From: Candidatus Riesia sp. GBBU
GTDB taxonomy: Bacteria; Pseudomonadota; Gammaproteobacteria; Enterobacterales; Enterobacteriaceae
Direction: 5' to 3'
Assembly: GCA_002074035.1 (NCBI GenBank)
Contig: CP012849.1
Location: 253,918 to 317,917 of the forward strand
Length of the DNA stretch: 64,000 nucleotides
A program made the translations under genes and the position numbers. Shown piece after piece: positions 13,252-22,998 of this stretch. Numbering within the stretch: the stretch's first letter is position 1; every line of letters begins with the position of its first letter. A model generated the notes under the pieces. It was not told the origin of the DNA, did not search any database, and saw only the letters and a program-made list of their open reading frames with translations.

Positions 13252-14415
13252 TTAGTTTTTAAATAATATTGAAACTATTGAATCTACAATGTTTGTATTT
13301 GTATTAAATCTGATAATTTTATGTAACTTAAGAAAAGATTTTTTAAGAAATTTAACTTTATTTTTGTTATTTAGTATCGATTTAATAGAATCAGAAATCT
13401 TTTTAGGATTACAACGATATTGAACAAACTCATTGATAATTTTTTTGTTTCCAAGTAAGTTTGGTAAAGAAATAAAACGAATGTTGAAAAAAATTTTTAT
13501 TACCAAATACGTAAAAAAATTCACTTTATAACAAACAACCATTGGACACTTCGCTAACATACATTCTAAGGTAGCGGTTCCAGATGTAACAACAGCTGCA
13601 TCAGAAGCTATCATTGCTATATTTGATCTATCAAATATTATTTTAATATCTAAATCTAACTTAGATCTTTTAAAGATTTTCATGAATTGTTTATAACATT
13701 CTTTATTAATTATAAGAACTAAAATTTTCAAATTTGAAAAACTTTTTTGTAAAATCTGTGCTGCTTTTAAAAAATCTAAACTTAATCTTTTAATTTCTAA
13801 AATTCTACTTCCTGGAAGTATAGAAAGATAAATTTTTTTTTGTTCCAGATTTAATTTTTTTCTAGCATAGTTTTTATTTGGAAAATAAGAAATTTTATCT
13901 GATATAAAATGTCCAACACATTCACAAGGAACTTTGTATTTCTTATATAAATCTTTTTCAAAGTTAAAAAAAACTAACATCAAATCAACAGATTTCTTTA
14001 TCTGAAAGATTCTTCTCTTTCTCCATGCCCATATTGAAGGACTTATATAATGAATTGTTTTAATTCCATTTTCTTTCAATTTTTTTTCTAATGGAATATT
14101 AAAATCCGGAAAGTCTATTCCGATAAACATATCTATTTTTTTTTTTATGAAATAACTAAAAATTTTAGATCTTATTATTAATATTTTTGGTATTTTACTT
14201 AAAACTTCTATAATTCCAAAACAGCATATATCATTTGACTCATATATTGCTTTACAGCCTTTACGTTTCATTTTACTTCCACAAATTCCAACAAATTTAA
14301 CATTTGAAAACTTTTTTTTAAAAGATTCTATAAGATTTGCTCCAGCTATATCACCTGATACTTCTCCGGAAACTACTCCGATCAATAGACTTTTTTCTTT
14401 TAAGTTATTTTTCAT
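13252..14415 (-). CDS. lpxB: Lipid-A-disaccharide synthase
   Basis: Joins UDP-diacylglucosamine and lipid X to make lipid A disaccharide at the inner membrane. 387 residues, against 382 in E. coli. VSGEVSGDIAGANLI near the N-terminus, FIGIDFPDFNIPLE, IHYISPSIWAWRKRR, LPGSR, TSGTATLECMLAKCPMVVCYK and SLPNLL are the family signatures. It begins 8 bases after lpxA. Its presence together with lpxA and lpxD argues that the organism still makes lipid A. Confidence 0.97.
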   Translation of the reverse strand: MKNNLKEKSLLIGVVSGEVSGDIAGANLIESFKKKFSNVKFVGICGSKMKRKGCKAIYESNDICCFGIIEVLSKIPKILIIRSKIFSYFIKKKIDMFIGIDFPDFNIPLEKKLKENGIKTIHYISPSIWAWRKRRIFQIKKSVDLMLVFFNFEKDLYKKYKVPCECVGHFISDKISYFPNKNYARKKLNLEQKKIYLSILPGSRILEIKRLSLDFLKAAQILQKSFSNLKILVLIINKECYKQFMKIFKRSKLDLDIKIIFDRSNIAMIASDAAVVTSGTATLECMLAKCPMVVCYKVNFFTYLVIKIFFNIRFISLPNLLGNKKIINEFVQYRCNPKKISDSIKSILNNKNKVKFLKKSFLKLHKIIRFNTNTNIVDSIVSILFKN

Positions 14416-14423
14416 ATTTAGTT

Positions 14424-15224
14424 TTATCTAATAAATCCTCTGCTAAATTTAGAAGAATTTTCAAAAAAATCAATAATAATTTTTATATGTTTATTCCCAT
14501 CTTTCTGCAAAAGAGATAATTCTTTTTTAGCTTTTTCTAAAGATTTTCCTTCTCTATATAATATTTTATATGCGTTTTTTATAATATTTAAAGAACTTTT
14601 GTCAAATCCTCTCCTTTTTAATCCATTTATGTTTACTCCATACGGAATTGCATGGTTTCCTTGAACTATAATAAAAGGAGGAACATGTCTATTTATTCCA
14701 GAACATCCTCCAACCATAACATGATCTCCTATATGACAAAATTGATGTACTGCACTCATACCACCAACAGTAACGTAATCTCCTATTTGAACATGTCCGC
14801 CTAAAGTTACATTATTAGCTAAAACACAGAAGTTTCCTAATAAGCAATCATGAGCAATGTGAGTATTAACCATAAAAAGATTTCCATTTCCTATTATTGT
14901 TTCGCCTCCTCCTTGAACAGTACCTCTATGAATAGTACAACATTCTCTAATTATGTTTCCATATCCTATTTTTAATTTCGTAATTTCACCATGATATTTT
15001 AAATCTTGATTTTCTTCGCCTATTGTAACAAATTGAAATATTTGATTATCACTTCCGATTTCTGTATTTCCATTGATAACAACATGTGATTTTAATACAG
15101 TTTTTGAACCAATTTTGACATTAGATCCTATGCAACAAAATGGACCAATATATACATTTTGCCCAATTACCGCACCTTCTTCTATTATTGAGGAAGAATG
15201 AATTATAGCTGTTTTATCAATCAT
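14424..15224 (-). CDS. lpxA: UDP-N-acetylglucosamine acyltransferase
   Basis: First lipid A enzyme: moves the hydroxyacyl chain from ACP to UDP-GlcNAc. It is a left-handed beta-helix of hexapeptide repeats ([IV]G-type repeats through about residue 185). The catalytic His lies in NTHIAHDC, equivalent to E. coli H125. [13 protein letters not shown] and GLKRRGF are also diagnostic. I start it at the ATG at 15224 ([12 protein letters not shown]), which aligns with the E. coli start and gives 266 residues (E. coli 262). The open frame extends 18 codons upstream into fabZ, but that part has no family match. The gap to fabZ is 11 bases. Confidence 0.96.
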   Translation of the reverse strand: MIDKTAIIHSSSIIEEGAVIGQNVYIGPFCCIGSNVKIGSKTVLKSHVVINGNTEIGSDNQIFQFVTIGEENQDLKYHGEITKLKIGYGNIIRECCTIHRGTVQGGGETIIGNGNLFMVNTHIAHDCLLGNFCVLANNVTLGGHVQIGDYVTVGGMSAVHQFCHIGDHVMVGGCSGINRHVPPFIIVQGNHAIPYGVNINGLKRRGFDKSSLNIIKNAYKILYREGKSLEKAKKELSLLQKDGNKHIKIIIDFFENSSKFSRGFIR

Positions 15225-15235
15225 TTCATCTATAC

Positions 15236-15688
15236 TTAAGTAGCCTGAATACGAGCACACATCATAATTGCTTCGCAAACAATTTTGTTTTTTACTTTTA
15301 CTGTTCCCTTAAAACGAGTTAATCCACATTTTGTTTTAATAAACTTAACTTCGAAAAACATCTGATCTCCAGGAAAAACTGGTAATTTAAATCTAGCTTC
15401 ATTTATTCCAGCAAAATAATATAATTCCTTCCGATCTAATTTCCCGATACTTTTAAAAGCTAGTATTCCGGCAGCTTGCGCTATTGCTTCAAGTATTAAC
15501 ACTCCAGGGAACACAGGCTTTCCAGGAAAATGTCCTGGAAAAAATGGTTCATTGAAAGAAACATTTTTTATTGCATGAAGATATTTATTTTTTTCGAAAT
15601 CAATTACACGATCAATTAATAAAAAAGGATATCTATGTGGTAATAAATTTAATATTTCTTCTATATTTAGAGTATTTTTTTCACTCAT
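15236..15688 (-). CDS. fabZ: 3-hydroxyacyl-ACP dehydratase FabZ
   Basis: Dehydrates beta-hydroxyacyl-ACP in fatty-acid elongation. 150 residues (E. coli 151). [13 protein letters not shown] is the opening signature. The hot-dog helix [19 protein letters not shown] carries the catalytic His and Glu. It sits between lpxD and lpxA, as in E. coli, and competes with LpxA for hydroxymyristoyl-ACP. Confidence 0.97.
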   Translation of the reverse strand: MSEKNTLNIEEILNLLPHRYPFLLIDRVIDFEKNKYLHAIKNVSFNEPFFPGHFPGKPVFPGVLILEAIAQAAGILAFKSIGKLDRKELYYFAGINEARFKLPVFPGDQMFFEVKFIKTKCGLTRFKGTVKVKNKIVCEAIMMCARIQAT

Positions 15689-15762
15689 AAAGTGTCTATT
15701 TGTATATCATCATATGTGTATGACATCTTTTTTAATCATGATAAATGTTCTATTATAGGATA

Positions 15763-16791
15763 TTAATTTTTATTTTTTAAAACTTTTCTCTCTAAGAACT
15801 GAACTCTTTTTAGAATTTTACAAATCTTCATAATTAATACTGTATTCTTTCTCCATTTTCTATTTTCTTGTACTGGAGTACCAGAAGAATACATACCAGA
15901 TTTTTTTATAGATTTTGTAACCATACTCATACCAGTTATTATAGTATTATCACAAATTTGTATATGTCCATTTATAGTGCTAGATCCTCCTATCATACAT
16001 GACTTTCCAATCTTTGAACTTCCAGCTATTATTGTTCCTCCAGCAATTGCTGTATTACTTCCAACTGTTACGTTATGTGCTATTTGACATTGATTATCAA
16101 TGATTACTCCATCTTCAATAACTGTATTTTTTAATGATCCTCTATCTATTGTTGTACAAGATCCTATTTCTACATTATTTCCTATAACTACTGTACCAAG
16201 ATGAAAGATCTTGATCCATTTCTTTTTCTCTTTAGCGTATCCAAATCCATCAGAACCAATTACTGTTCCAGATTGAATTAAACAATTATTTCCTATTTGT
16301 ACATTATGTTGAATAGAGACATTTGGTAAAATTTTGCTAAAATCTCCAATTTTGGAGCCATTTCCAATAAAACATCCAGAACCAATAAAAACATTATTTC
16401 CTAATTCTACTCCTGGTTCAATTACTGAATTTGAACATATAGTTATATTTTCTCCAAATTTTACATTATCTGAAATGACTGAAGAAGAATGAATATTTCT
16501 TTTGTATTTTGGAGCATTGTTAAATATTTTAGTTAATTTTGCATATGTAAGGTATGGATCTTTTACAACTAAAACTTCTGTACTGATATATTTTAAATAT
16601 TCTTCTTTTGTAATTATAGCAGTTGCTTTACAATTTTTTATGTCTTTAATGTACCTTCTATTAAATAGAAATGTAATCTGCCCTTTTTGAGCTAAAGATA
16701 TGTCAGAAATTCCGTAAATTTTAGCATTTTTATTTCCATATAATTTACCATGTACTATTTTAGCTACTGTTCTTAATTGTAAGAATAACAT
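15763..16791 (-). CDS. lpxD: UDP-3-O-acylglucosamine N-acyltransferase
   Basis: Adds the N-linked acyl chain in lipid A synthesis. It has an N-terminal uridine-binding domain (ITFLFNRRYIKD, VVKDPYLTYAKL) followed by hexapeptide repeats. The catalytic His is in NQCQIAHNV, equivalent to E. coli H239, with SGTVIGSDGFGYA and CTTIDRGS before it. I use the ATG at 16791 (MLFLQLRTVAK), giving 342 residues, which fits E. coli at 341. The frame is open for 24 more codons with no family resemblance. skp, normally upstream, is missing, so lpxD follows bamA directly. Confidence 0.95.
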   Translation of the reverse strand: MLFLQLRTVAKIVHGKLYGNKNAKIYGISDISLAQKGQITFLFNRRYIKDIKNCKATAIITKEEYLKYISTEVLVVKDPYLTYAKLTKIFNNAPKYKRNIHSSSVISDNVKFGENITICSNSVIEPGVELGNNVFIGSGCFIGNGSKIGDFSKILPNVSIQHNVQIGNNCLIQSGTVIGSDGFGYAKEKKKWIKIFHLGTVVIGNNVEIGSCTTIDRGSLKNTVIEDGVIIDNQCQIAHNVTVGSNTAIAGGTIIAGSSKIGKSCMIGGSSTINGHIQICDNTIITGMSMVTKSIKKSGMYSSGTPVQENRKWRKNTVLIMKICKILKRVQFLERKVLKNKN

Positions 16792-16904
16792 TTTTAACCT
16801 GAGTATTTGCAAAAATAGAATTGAATGAATGTTTTTATAAAAAGTTATTAATATACTGATCATATTAAAATTCTTTTATAGAAATGATTTACAAATGAAT
16901 TTTG

Positions 16905-19265
16905 TCACCATTGTCTTCCAAAATTAAACTGAAATTTTTCTATCTTGTCCCATTGATAACTTCTAATTGGACTAGAATATGAAATTGTCAACGGTCCAAT
17001 TGGAGAAATCCATTGTATTGATATTCCAGATGAAACTCTAATATTTCCAGGACTTTCATTTATTATAATTCTGTCTTTTAGTGGTTCGTTATTCATACTC
17101 AATAAAGAATTCCAAACTATTCCTGAATCTACGAATATTGAAGTTCTAATTAAATTGGAAAACTTTCCTAAGAAAGATGTTGGGATAATAAGTTCCAAAG
17201 AAGACACAATAAATGAATTTCCTCCAATTGTTTCATAAAATTTTTCTTTATCTTTCAAATAGTTTTCAGACATATTTTTTTTAAAATATATGATTCTTGG
17301 ACCTATAGAATTCATTTTAAATCCTCTAATTGTACTAAAACCTCCAGAATAAAAATTTTCATATTGCGGTAGTTCTTTTTTTCCATTCCCATATCCTAAT
17401 TTAATTTTATGCATTATTATCCATAATTTTTCCCGATGAACTTTATAATAATATGAATTAGAAAATTGAATTTTATAGTATTGGTTATTCGAAATTGGCA
17501 CTGTAACTTTACTATTTATCTCTGTATCTTTACCACATGTTGGAAAAACTTTGTTGTTTAAACTATTACTCCTTATATTTAGATGGATTACTAAATCTTT
17601 ATAAGAAAAGTTTTTATATGATTTTTCTAAATATTTCAAAGTATCTAAATTAATTTCATCAAAAAACGAATACTTCTTAAATTCCAGTCCTAATTTTATT
17701 ATATTATTTTTTAAGAATGAGAAGCCTATATTATTAATTATACTAAAAACTTTATTATCTTTTCTAAGATTTTCTAATTGTTTATGTTCAGAATAATAAA
17801 GCAACTTACTGTTCAAAAAAATATTTCTTGAAAAGAAAAAAGGATTCTCAAAAAAAATCTCTGCAGTCTTTAAAAAATTACTTTTTTTTGAAAAAAACTC
17901 TATTTTGTTTCCAGTTCCAAAAAGATTTTTTTGCTGAATTCCAACATTGAAATTAATATTTTTTCTTCCTTCTAATCCAAATCCAAAATTAATTGATCCA
18001 GTATTTTTCTCTTTTAATTTAAATAAAATATCAACTGTATCATGTAGATTTTTTAATTTTAAAATTTCAATATCTATCTTTTCGAACAGTCCAGTTTTAT
18101 ACAATTCCTCTTTACTTTTTTTTAATAATTTTGTATTTATTTTTAAACCTTCCATATTTGGAATTTCTCTGTATAGAATATAGTTTTTACTGATTTTATT
18201 ACCTTTGAATAAGATTTTCCTAACATAAATTTTTTTTCCAATATCAACTAAGAAATTTAATGATATTTTATGTTCTTTTTCATCTACTGTGTGATAAATC
18301 TCAATATTTGTGTCAATATATCCATGTTCTTCTAAAGAATTTTTTATTTTCTCTTTTATATAAAGAGCTTCTTCGAAATTATAAAAAGAATTTTTTTTTA
18401 TTGAAATTAATTTCTTAATTCTATTAGAATATTTATTTTTTTTACAAGTTAATAATACATCTTTTATAAGAAACTGATTGCCTTCTGATACGTTTATAGT
18501 TAAATAAGAGTATTTTTTATCAGGAGTAAAACTAATATTAACTGAATTAATATCAAACTTTATATATCCTCTTCTAAGATAGAAATCTCTTATAAGAAAC
18601 AAATCTCTTATTAGATCTTCTTTTTTAAATTTTGAAGTATGAAAAAATTTTTTCTGATTATTTTTACGGTTAATTTTTAAATATTCTTTAATCTCTTCAT
18701 CAGAAAATGATTTATTACCAATTATATTAAGTTGCTTATTTATTGTCTCTTCTCCATCAGACAGAAAAATATTTATAGAAACTTTGTTGTTTTTATCTAT
18801 TTCAGTTGAATATGTAAAATTAGAACGATATCTATCAATTTTATAATAGTATTTTTTTAAAGATTTTTTAAAATTTTCAAGTTTATTCTCTTCAAAAGGA
18901 AGTCCAATTTTTAAATTATTATCAATTAATTTTTTGTATAATAAATCATTTGCAAGAACTGTTTTTCCAAAAAATTTTATGCTTTTAATTATTGGTTTCT
19001 CTCTCACTTTTATAGTAAGTATATTTTTTTCCATAAAAATGTTAATGTTTTCAAATAATCCAGTATCTGATAAAGTCTTAACGATCTTTTTAGATGTATT
19101 TCCGATAAATTTTTCTCCTATTCTTATAGGAATTATTTTAGCTAATGTACTATTAGAAATATGATTCAATCCTGAAAAGATCATTTTCTTTACTATAAAA
19201 TAGTTTTTAGTATCTGCATTTACTATTTTTATGATAAAAATAAGAATTAAAAAAAATTTTTTCAT
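16905..19265 (-). CDS. bamA: Outer membrane protein assembly factor BamA
   Basis: Inserts beta-barrel proteins into the outer membrane. 786 residues, against 810 in E. coli. A signal peptide spans about residues 1-17, ending in VNA. Five POTRA repeats follow to about residue 410 (IKSIKFFGKTVL, LNIIGNKSFSDEEI, IYVRKILFKGNKIS). The barrel begins with NTGSINFGFGLE. The L6 motif TIRGF is present, and the protein ends in FNFGRQW, an aromatic C-terminal beta signal. The barrel loops are shorter than in E. coli. rseP, usually between cdsA and bamA, is lost, leaving a 180-base gap upstream. Confidence 0.96.
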   Translation of the reverse strand: MKKFFLILIFIIKIVNADTKNYFIVKKMIFSGLNHISNSTLAKIIPIRIGEKFIGNTSKKIVKTLSDTGLFENINIFMEKNILTIKVREKPIIKSIKFFGKTVLANDLLYKKLIDNNLKIGLPFEENKLENFKKSLKKYYYKIDRYRSNFTYSTEIDKNNKVSINIFLSDGEETINKQLNIIGNKSFSDEEIKEYLKINRKNNQKKFFHTSKFKKEDLIRDLFLIRDFYLRRGYIKFDINSVNISFTPDKKYSYLTINVSEGNQFLIKDVLLTCKKNKYSNRIKKLISIKKNSFYNFEEALYIKEKIKNSLEEHGYIDTNIEIYHTVDEKEHKISLNFLVDIGKKIYVRKILFKGNKISKNYILYREIPNMEGLKINTKLLKKSKEELYKTGLFEKIDIEILKLKNLHDTVDILFKLKEKNTGSINFGFGLEGRKNINFNVGIQQKNLFGTGNKIEFFSKKSNFLKTAEIFFENPFFFSRNIFLNSKLLYYSEHKQLENLRKDNKVFSIINNIGFSFLKNNIIKLGLEFKKYSFFDEINLDTLKYLEKSYKNFSYKDLVIHLNIRSNSLNNKVFPTCGKDTEINSKVTVPISNNQYYKIQFSNSYYYKVHREKLWIIMHKIKLGYGNGKKELPQYENFYSGGFSTIRGFKMNSIGPRIIYFKKNMSENYLKDKEKFYETIGGNSFIVSSLELIIPTSFLGKFSNLIRTSIFVDSGIVWNSLLSMNNEPLKDRIIINESPGNIRVSSGISIQWISPIGPLTISYSSPIRSYQWDKIEKFQFNFGRQW

Positions 19266-19445
19266 CTATATAATTAGAAATTAATTCAAATCTAAAACAG
19301 AAAATTAATTTTATTTCTATATAATTCATTTGAAAAATTTTGTTTGTTTATAATTTTTAATGTGTTTATATATTTAAAATTTTTAATTTTAAAAGTTAAG
19401 TTTATTTTATAAGAAACATAAAGTTGTTTATTTTAAAATTCATGT

Positions 19446-20303
19446 TCACATTTCAATAGAAATTAATACAATTAAAGAAAATATCGGAGTTACTGCTATA
19501 AGACTATCTAACCTATCCAATAATCCTCCATGTCCTGGAATAATTTTACCACTTTCAGCTATTCCAAACTTACGTTTAAATATACTTTCAGTTAAATCTC
19601 CTACTATTGACCAAAAAATAATCGTAAAAATAAATAACATAAAATTTTTTTGAAAAATGTTTACAGGTAAAAAATATTCTAAAATATAGTAAACAAAATA
19701 AGTTGTTATTATTCCTCCTATAACTCCTTCAAAAGTTTTACGTGGAGAAATAGATTTTATTAGCTTATTCTTTCCAAGAATTCTTCCAAAGAAATATGAA
19801 CCGCTATCAAAACTCCAAACTAGTGAAAACATATATAAAATTAAATAAGTTCCTAGAAAATTATTTTTTAATGAATCTATGTTCTTTAGTGCTAAAATAC
19901 CAAAGTAAAATGAAAAAATTATTATTGTACCAATGATAAATATCAATTCTTTAGATTCATACAAAAATTTAAAATAAAAAGGAAAAAAAATTATTAAAAA
20001 TATTGAAGTTATCCACCAAATAAGACTAAAAGAAAAGACTACAATAAATAATTTATTAGATATTAGAATCTTAAAATCGATAATAAGATGAAATATCAAT
20101 AAAATAATTGAAAATAAAATAGTACATATAAATCTTTTAAAGATAATCTTTTGATATATAAACTGACTCCATTCCCAAAAAGTTACTAATGAAATAGAAA
20201 ATACAGAAAAGATAAACAAATTTCTCGGAAAGAAAAAGATGATATAAATAACAAATGGTACTAAGATACAAGATGTAATAACACGATGTATGAAATTAAT
20301 CAA
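19446..20303 (-). CDS. cdsA: Phosphatidate cytidylyltransferase, TTG start
   Basis: Makes CDP-diacylglycerol from phosphatidate and CTP in the inner membrane; the product feeds PssA. It is a polytopic, very hydrophobic protein. The signature GDLTESIFKRKFGIAESG and PGHGGLLDRLDSL lies near the C-terminus, and SFDSGSYFFGRILGK before it. I prefer the TTG at 20303: an AAAGGAG Shine-Dalgarno lies 5 bases upstream, the start is 25 bases past the uppS stop, and the product is then 285 residues, the E. coli length. The ATG at 20348 would add 15 unconserved residues and overlap uppS. Confidence 0.95.
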   Translation of the reverse strand: MINFIHRVITSCILVPFVIYIIFFFPRNLFIFSVFSISLVTFWEWSQFIYQKIIFKRFICTILFSIILLIFHLIIDFKILISNKLFIVVFSFSLIWWITSIFLIIFFPFYFKFLYESKELIFIIGTIIIFSFYFGILALKNIDSLKNNFLGTYLILYMFSLVWSFDSGSYFFGRILGKNKLIKSISPRKTFEGVIGGIITTYFVYYILEYFLPVNIFQKNFMLFIFTIIFWSIVGDLTESIFKRKFGIAESGKIIPGHGGLLDRLDSLIAVTPIFSLIVLISIEM

Positions 20304-20328
20304 AAATTCTCCTTTTTGTGAAATATCA

Positions 20329-21060
20329 TTAGATTTTAGTATTTCCAAATCTTCTCTCTCTTTTACTAAAAGACATTATAGCTTTTCTAAAAGAACTCTC
20401 ATTAAAGTCTGGCCAAAGCGTGTTTGTAAAATACAACTCAGAATAAGCAATTTGCCATAAAAGAAAATTACTGATTCTATATTCTCTTCCAGTTCTAATA
20501 ACTAGATCAACTTCAGGTTGATTATATAACGTAAAAAATTTTCCTACTGTACGTTCATTTATATCTTCTATAAGATACGATCCATTTTCTATATGTTTAA
20601 TAATTGATTTTATTCCATGAACTATATCCCATCTTCCTCCATAGTTTATTGCTATGTTCAAATTTAATTTTTTATTTTCTTTAGTTAAGTTTATCGCATT
20701 TTGAATCTTATTTTTTAACTTTTTTTCAAATCCATTTATATCTCCAATCACATTTAATCTGATATCATGTAATTGCAGTTTTTGAGTTTTATTTTTCAAA
20801 GTCCATGAGAGTAGTTCTAATAAAAAATTGATTTCTTTTTTTGGTCTATTAAGGTTCTCCTTACTTAAGGCATATAAAGTTAAAGATTTAATATTATTTT
20901 CAATAGAAAATTGAATAGCTTTCTGTATAGCTAAAATTCCTTTCTTATATCCTTTTACTTTTAACTTATTGTTTTCAATTGCCCAACGTCTATTACCATC
21001 CATAATAATTGCAACATGTTTTGGGATATTTTTTATGCAGGAAGTAGATTTCATAGACAA
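20329..21060 (-). CDS. uppS: Undecaprenyl diphosphate synthase
   Basis: Condenses eight isopentenyl units onto farnesyl diphosphate to make the carrier lipid for peptidoglycan. 243 residues. HVAIIMDGNRRWA holds the catalytic Asp. TLYALSKENLNRP, NYGGRWDI and SNFLLWQIAYSELYF are family motifs. One change stands out: the near-invariant RT(S/G)GE reads RTGRE (GGA to AGA type change), putting Arg where Gly binds the pyrophosphate region. The neighbours dxr upstream and cdsA downstream are as in E. coli. Confidence 0.96.
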   Translation of the reverse strand: MSMKSTSCIKNIPKHVAIIMDGNRRWAIENNKLKVKGYKKGILAIQKAIQFSIENNIKSLTLYALSKENLNRPKKEINFLLELLSWTLKNKTQKLQLHDIRLNVIGDINGFEKKLKNKIQNAINLTKENKKLNLNIAINYGGRWDIVHGIKSIIKHIENGSYLIEDINERTVGKFFTLYNQPEVDLVIRTGREYRISNFLLWQIAYSELYFTNTLWPDFNESSFRKAIMSFSKRERRFGNTKI

Positions 21061-21126
21061 ATTAAATTCTATTTTAGAAAAATAGAATTTTTAAGATATT
21101 TTAATATTAAAAATATAGAAAGTTTA

Positions 21127-22323
21127 TTACCTTCTAAGTGTTTTTATAAAACTTTTTGAGATTTTTCTTGTTTCTCGATCTATTTCTAAAATTGAATTAA
21201 TATTAGTCGGTTCAGGAAAGCTGGTTCTTTCCAATATATAAGAATTTACTTTCACAATATCTGTGAACTGAATTTTTCCTGATAGAAACGAATCAACTGA
21301 AATTTCATTTGCTGCGTTTAGAACAATAACAGAAGACTGCCCTTCTTCAAAAGCATCAATAGCTAGTTTTAGACAAGGATAGCGCTCATAACTAGGATCT
21401 AAAAATGTTAAATTAGATAATTTTTTATAGTCTATTAAAGATACTTTAATAGGAAATCTATCAGGATAAAAAATCGAGTATGAAATAGGTATTCTCATAT
21501 CAGGATTACTGAACTGTGCTGTCATACTACCATCTCGATAATACACCATAGCATGAATTATAGACTGAGGATGTATGATAATAGAAACTTCATGTTTAGA
21601 AGCATTAAATAAATATCTAGCTTCAATATATTCAAAACCTTTATTAATCATTGTAGCTGAATCCACAGAAATCTTCTTACCCATCTTCCAGTTTGGATGA
21701 TTACAAGCTTTATTAGGTGTAATTGTTTTAAATTTCTTTAAAGGGAAATTTAGAAATGGACCACCTGATCCAGTTAGAACAATCTTGCTTATCCCAAGTC
21801 TTTTTAAACTTAAAAATCCTAATTTTTTTTTCTCTTCATTAGAAAGTATTTGAAATATTGCACTATGTTCACTATCAATAGGAAATATTTGAGATCCGTA
21901 TTTTTTTGCATATTTTAACAATAGCCTACCACTTGTAACTATTGTTTCTTTATTAGCAATTAAAATTCTCTTTCCTCTCATAATTGAGAAAAACGTAGGT
22001 ATTAATCCATCAATACCTGTAATAGCAGAAATAACTTGATCTACTTCATTTAATTTTGCAATTTCGTATATTCCTTGTTTACCAAATAAAACTTTTGTTT
22101 TACATCCATTTTTTCTTAGTTTTTTTCTTAGAATTTCTGCAGATTTTTTATGAAACATAGCCGCATATTTTGGACGAAACAACAAACACTGGTCTTTCAT
22201 TAAATCAACATTTTTGTTTGCTACCAAAGAAAAAATCTTAATTTTATCAAGATGATTTTTTACTATAGAAATAGTAGCTCTTCCAATACTTCCAGTAGAA
22301 CCAAGAATAGTTAGATACAACAT
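21127..22323 (-). CDS. dxr: 1-deoxy-D-xylulose 5-phosphate reductoisomerase
   Basis: Second step of the MEP isoprenoid pathway, NADPH-dependent. 398 residues, the same as E. coli. LTILGSTGSIG at the start is the NADPH-binding loop. ANKETIVTSG, PIDSEHSAIFQ (metal ligand Asp and Glu), LTGSGGPF, HPNWKMGKKISVDSATMINKG and NAANEI are all present. It lies 49 bases after frr. Confidence 0.98.
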   Translation of the reverse strand: MLYLTILGSTGSIGRATISIVKNHLDKIKIFSLVANKNVDLMKDQCLLFRPKYAAMFHKKSAEILRKKLRKNGCKTKVLFGKQGIYEIAKLNEVDQVISAITGIDGLIPTFFSIMRGKRILIANKETIVTSGRLLLKYAKKYGSQIFPIDSEHSAIFQILSNEEKKKLGFLSLKRLGISKIVLTGSGGPFLNFPLKKFKTITPNKACNHPNWKMGKKISVDSATMINKGFEYIEARYLFNASKHEVSIIIHPQSIIHAMVYYRDGSMTAQFSNPDMRIPISYSIFYPDRFPIKVSLIDYKKLSNLTFLDPSYERYPCLKLAIDAFEEGQSSVIVLNAANEISVDSFLSGKIQFTDIVKVNSYILERTSFPEPTNINSILEIDRETRKISKSFIKTLRR

Positions 22324-22371
22324 TTTAGTCTTTTGATAATTTTTAAAAAATATGTTAAAAACTCCAAGTAT

Positions 22372-22929
22372 TTAGAAAATTTTTAATTCATTTTCTTTAT
22401 TATTTAATATTTTATCAACTTTCTTTATAAAGAGTTCAGTTAATTTTTGAATCGAACTTTGCGATTTACGTTCTTCATCTTGATTAATTTTTTTATTTTT
22501 TAACAAAGATCTAATTGTCTCGTTTGAGTGTCTTCTTATATTCCTAATTCGTATTTTTTCTTTTTCAGAGATTTTTTGAATTAACTTTATTAGTTCTTTT
22601 CTTCTGTCTTCTGTGATTTTTGGAAAAGTAACTCTGATTTTATTATCAGTCATAGATAAAGAAACATTTATGTTTAAAGAAACAATAGATTTCTTAATCA
22701 GTGAATTTATTGTTTTATCAAAAGCATTAATAATTAAAGAACTTGAATTTTCTATATAAATATTAGATATTTGTATTAGCGGAATATTAGATCCGTAACA
22801 TTTTATTTTTATGTTTTCTATCAATCTGCTAGATACTTTTCCTGCATGTATTTCTTTAAGTTTTCTCTCAAAATGTTCAATACTATTTTTCATTTTTTTC
22901 TGCGTTAGTTTTTCTATTTTATCAATCAT
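22372..22929 (-). CDS. frr: Ribosome recycling factor
   Basis: Splits post-termination ribosomes with EF-G. 185 residues, as in E. coli. A long alpha-helical bundle is interrupted by a small beta domain. FERKLKEIHAGKVSSRLIENI, YGSNIPLIQISN and RRHSNETIRSLLKN match RRF. It lies between pyrH and dxr in the conserved rpsB-tsf-pyrH-frr order. Confidence 0.96.
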   Translation of the reverse strand: MIDKIEKLTQKKMKNSIEHFERKLKEIHAGKVSSRLIENIKIKCYGSNIPLIQISNIYIENSSSLIINAFDKTINSLIKKSIVSLNINVSLSMTDNKIRVTFPKITEDRRKELIKLIQKISEKEKIRIRNIRRHSNETIRSLLKNKKINQDEERKSQSSIQKLTELFIKKVDKILNNKENELKIF

Positions 22930-22998
22930 AAAATACCTTTTTAAATATTCGTTCAGAATTAAAAATTCTTAAAATATTATAATTTTATGTTAAATATC

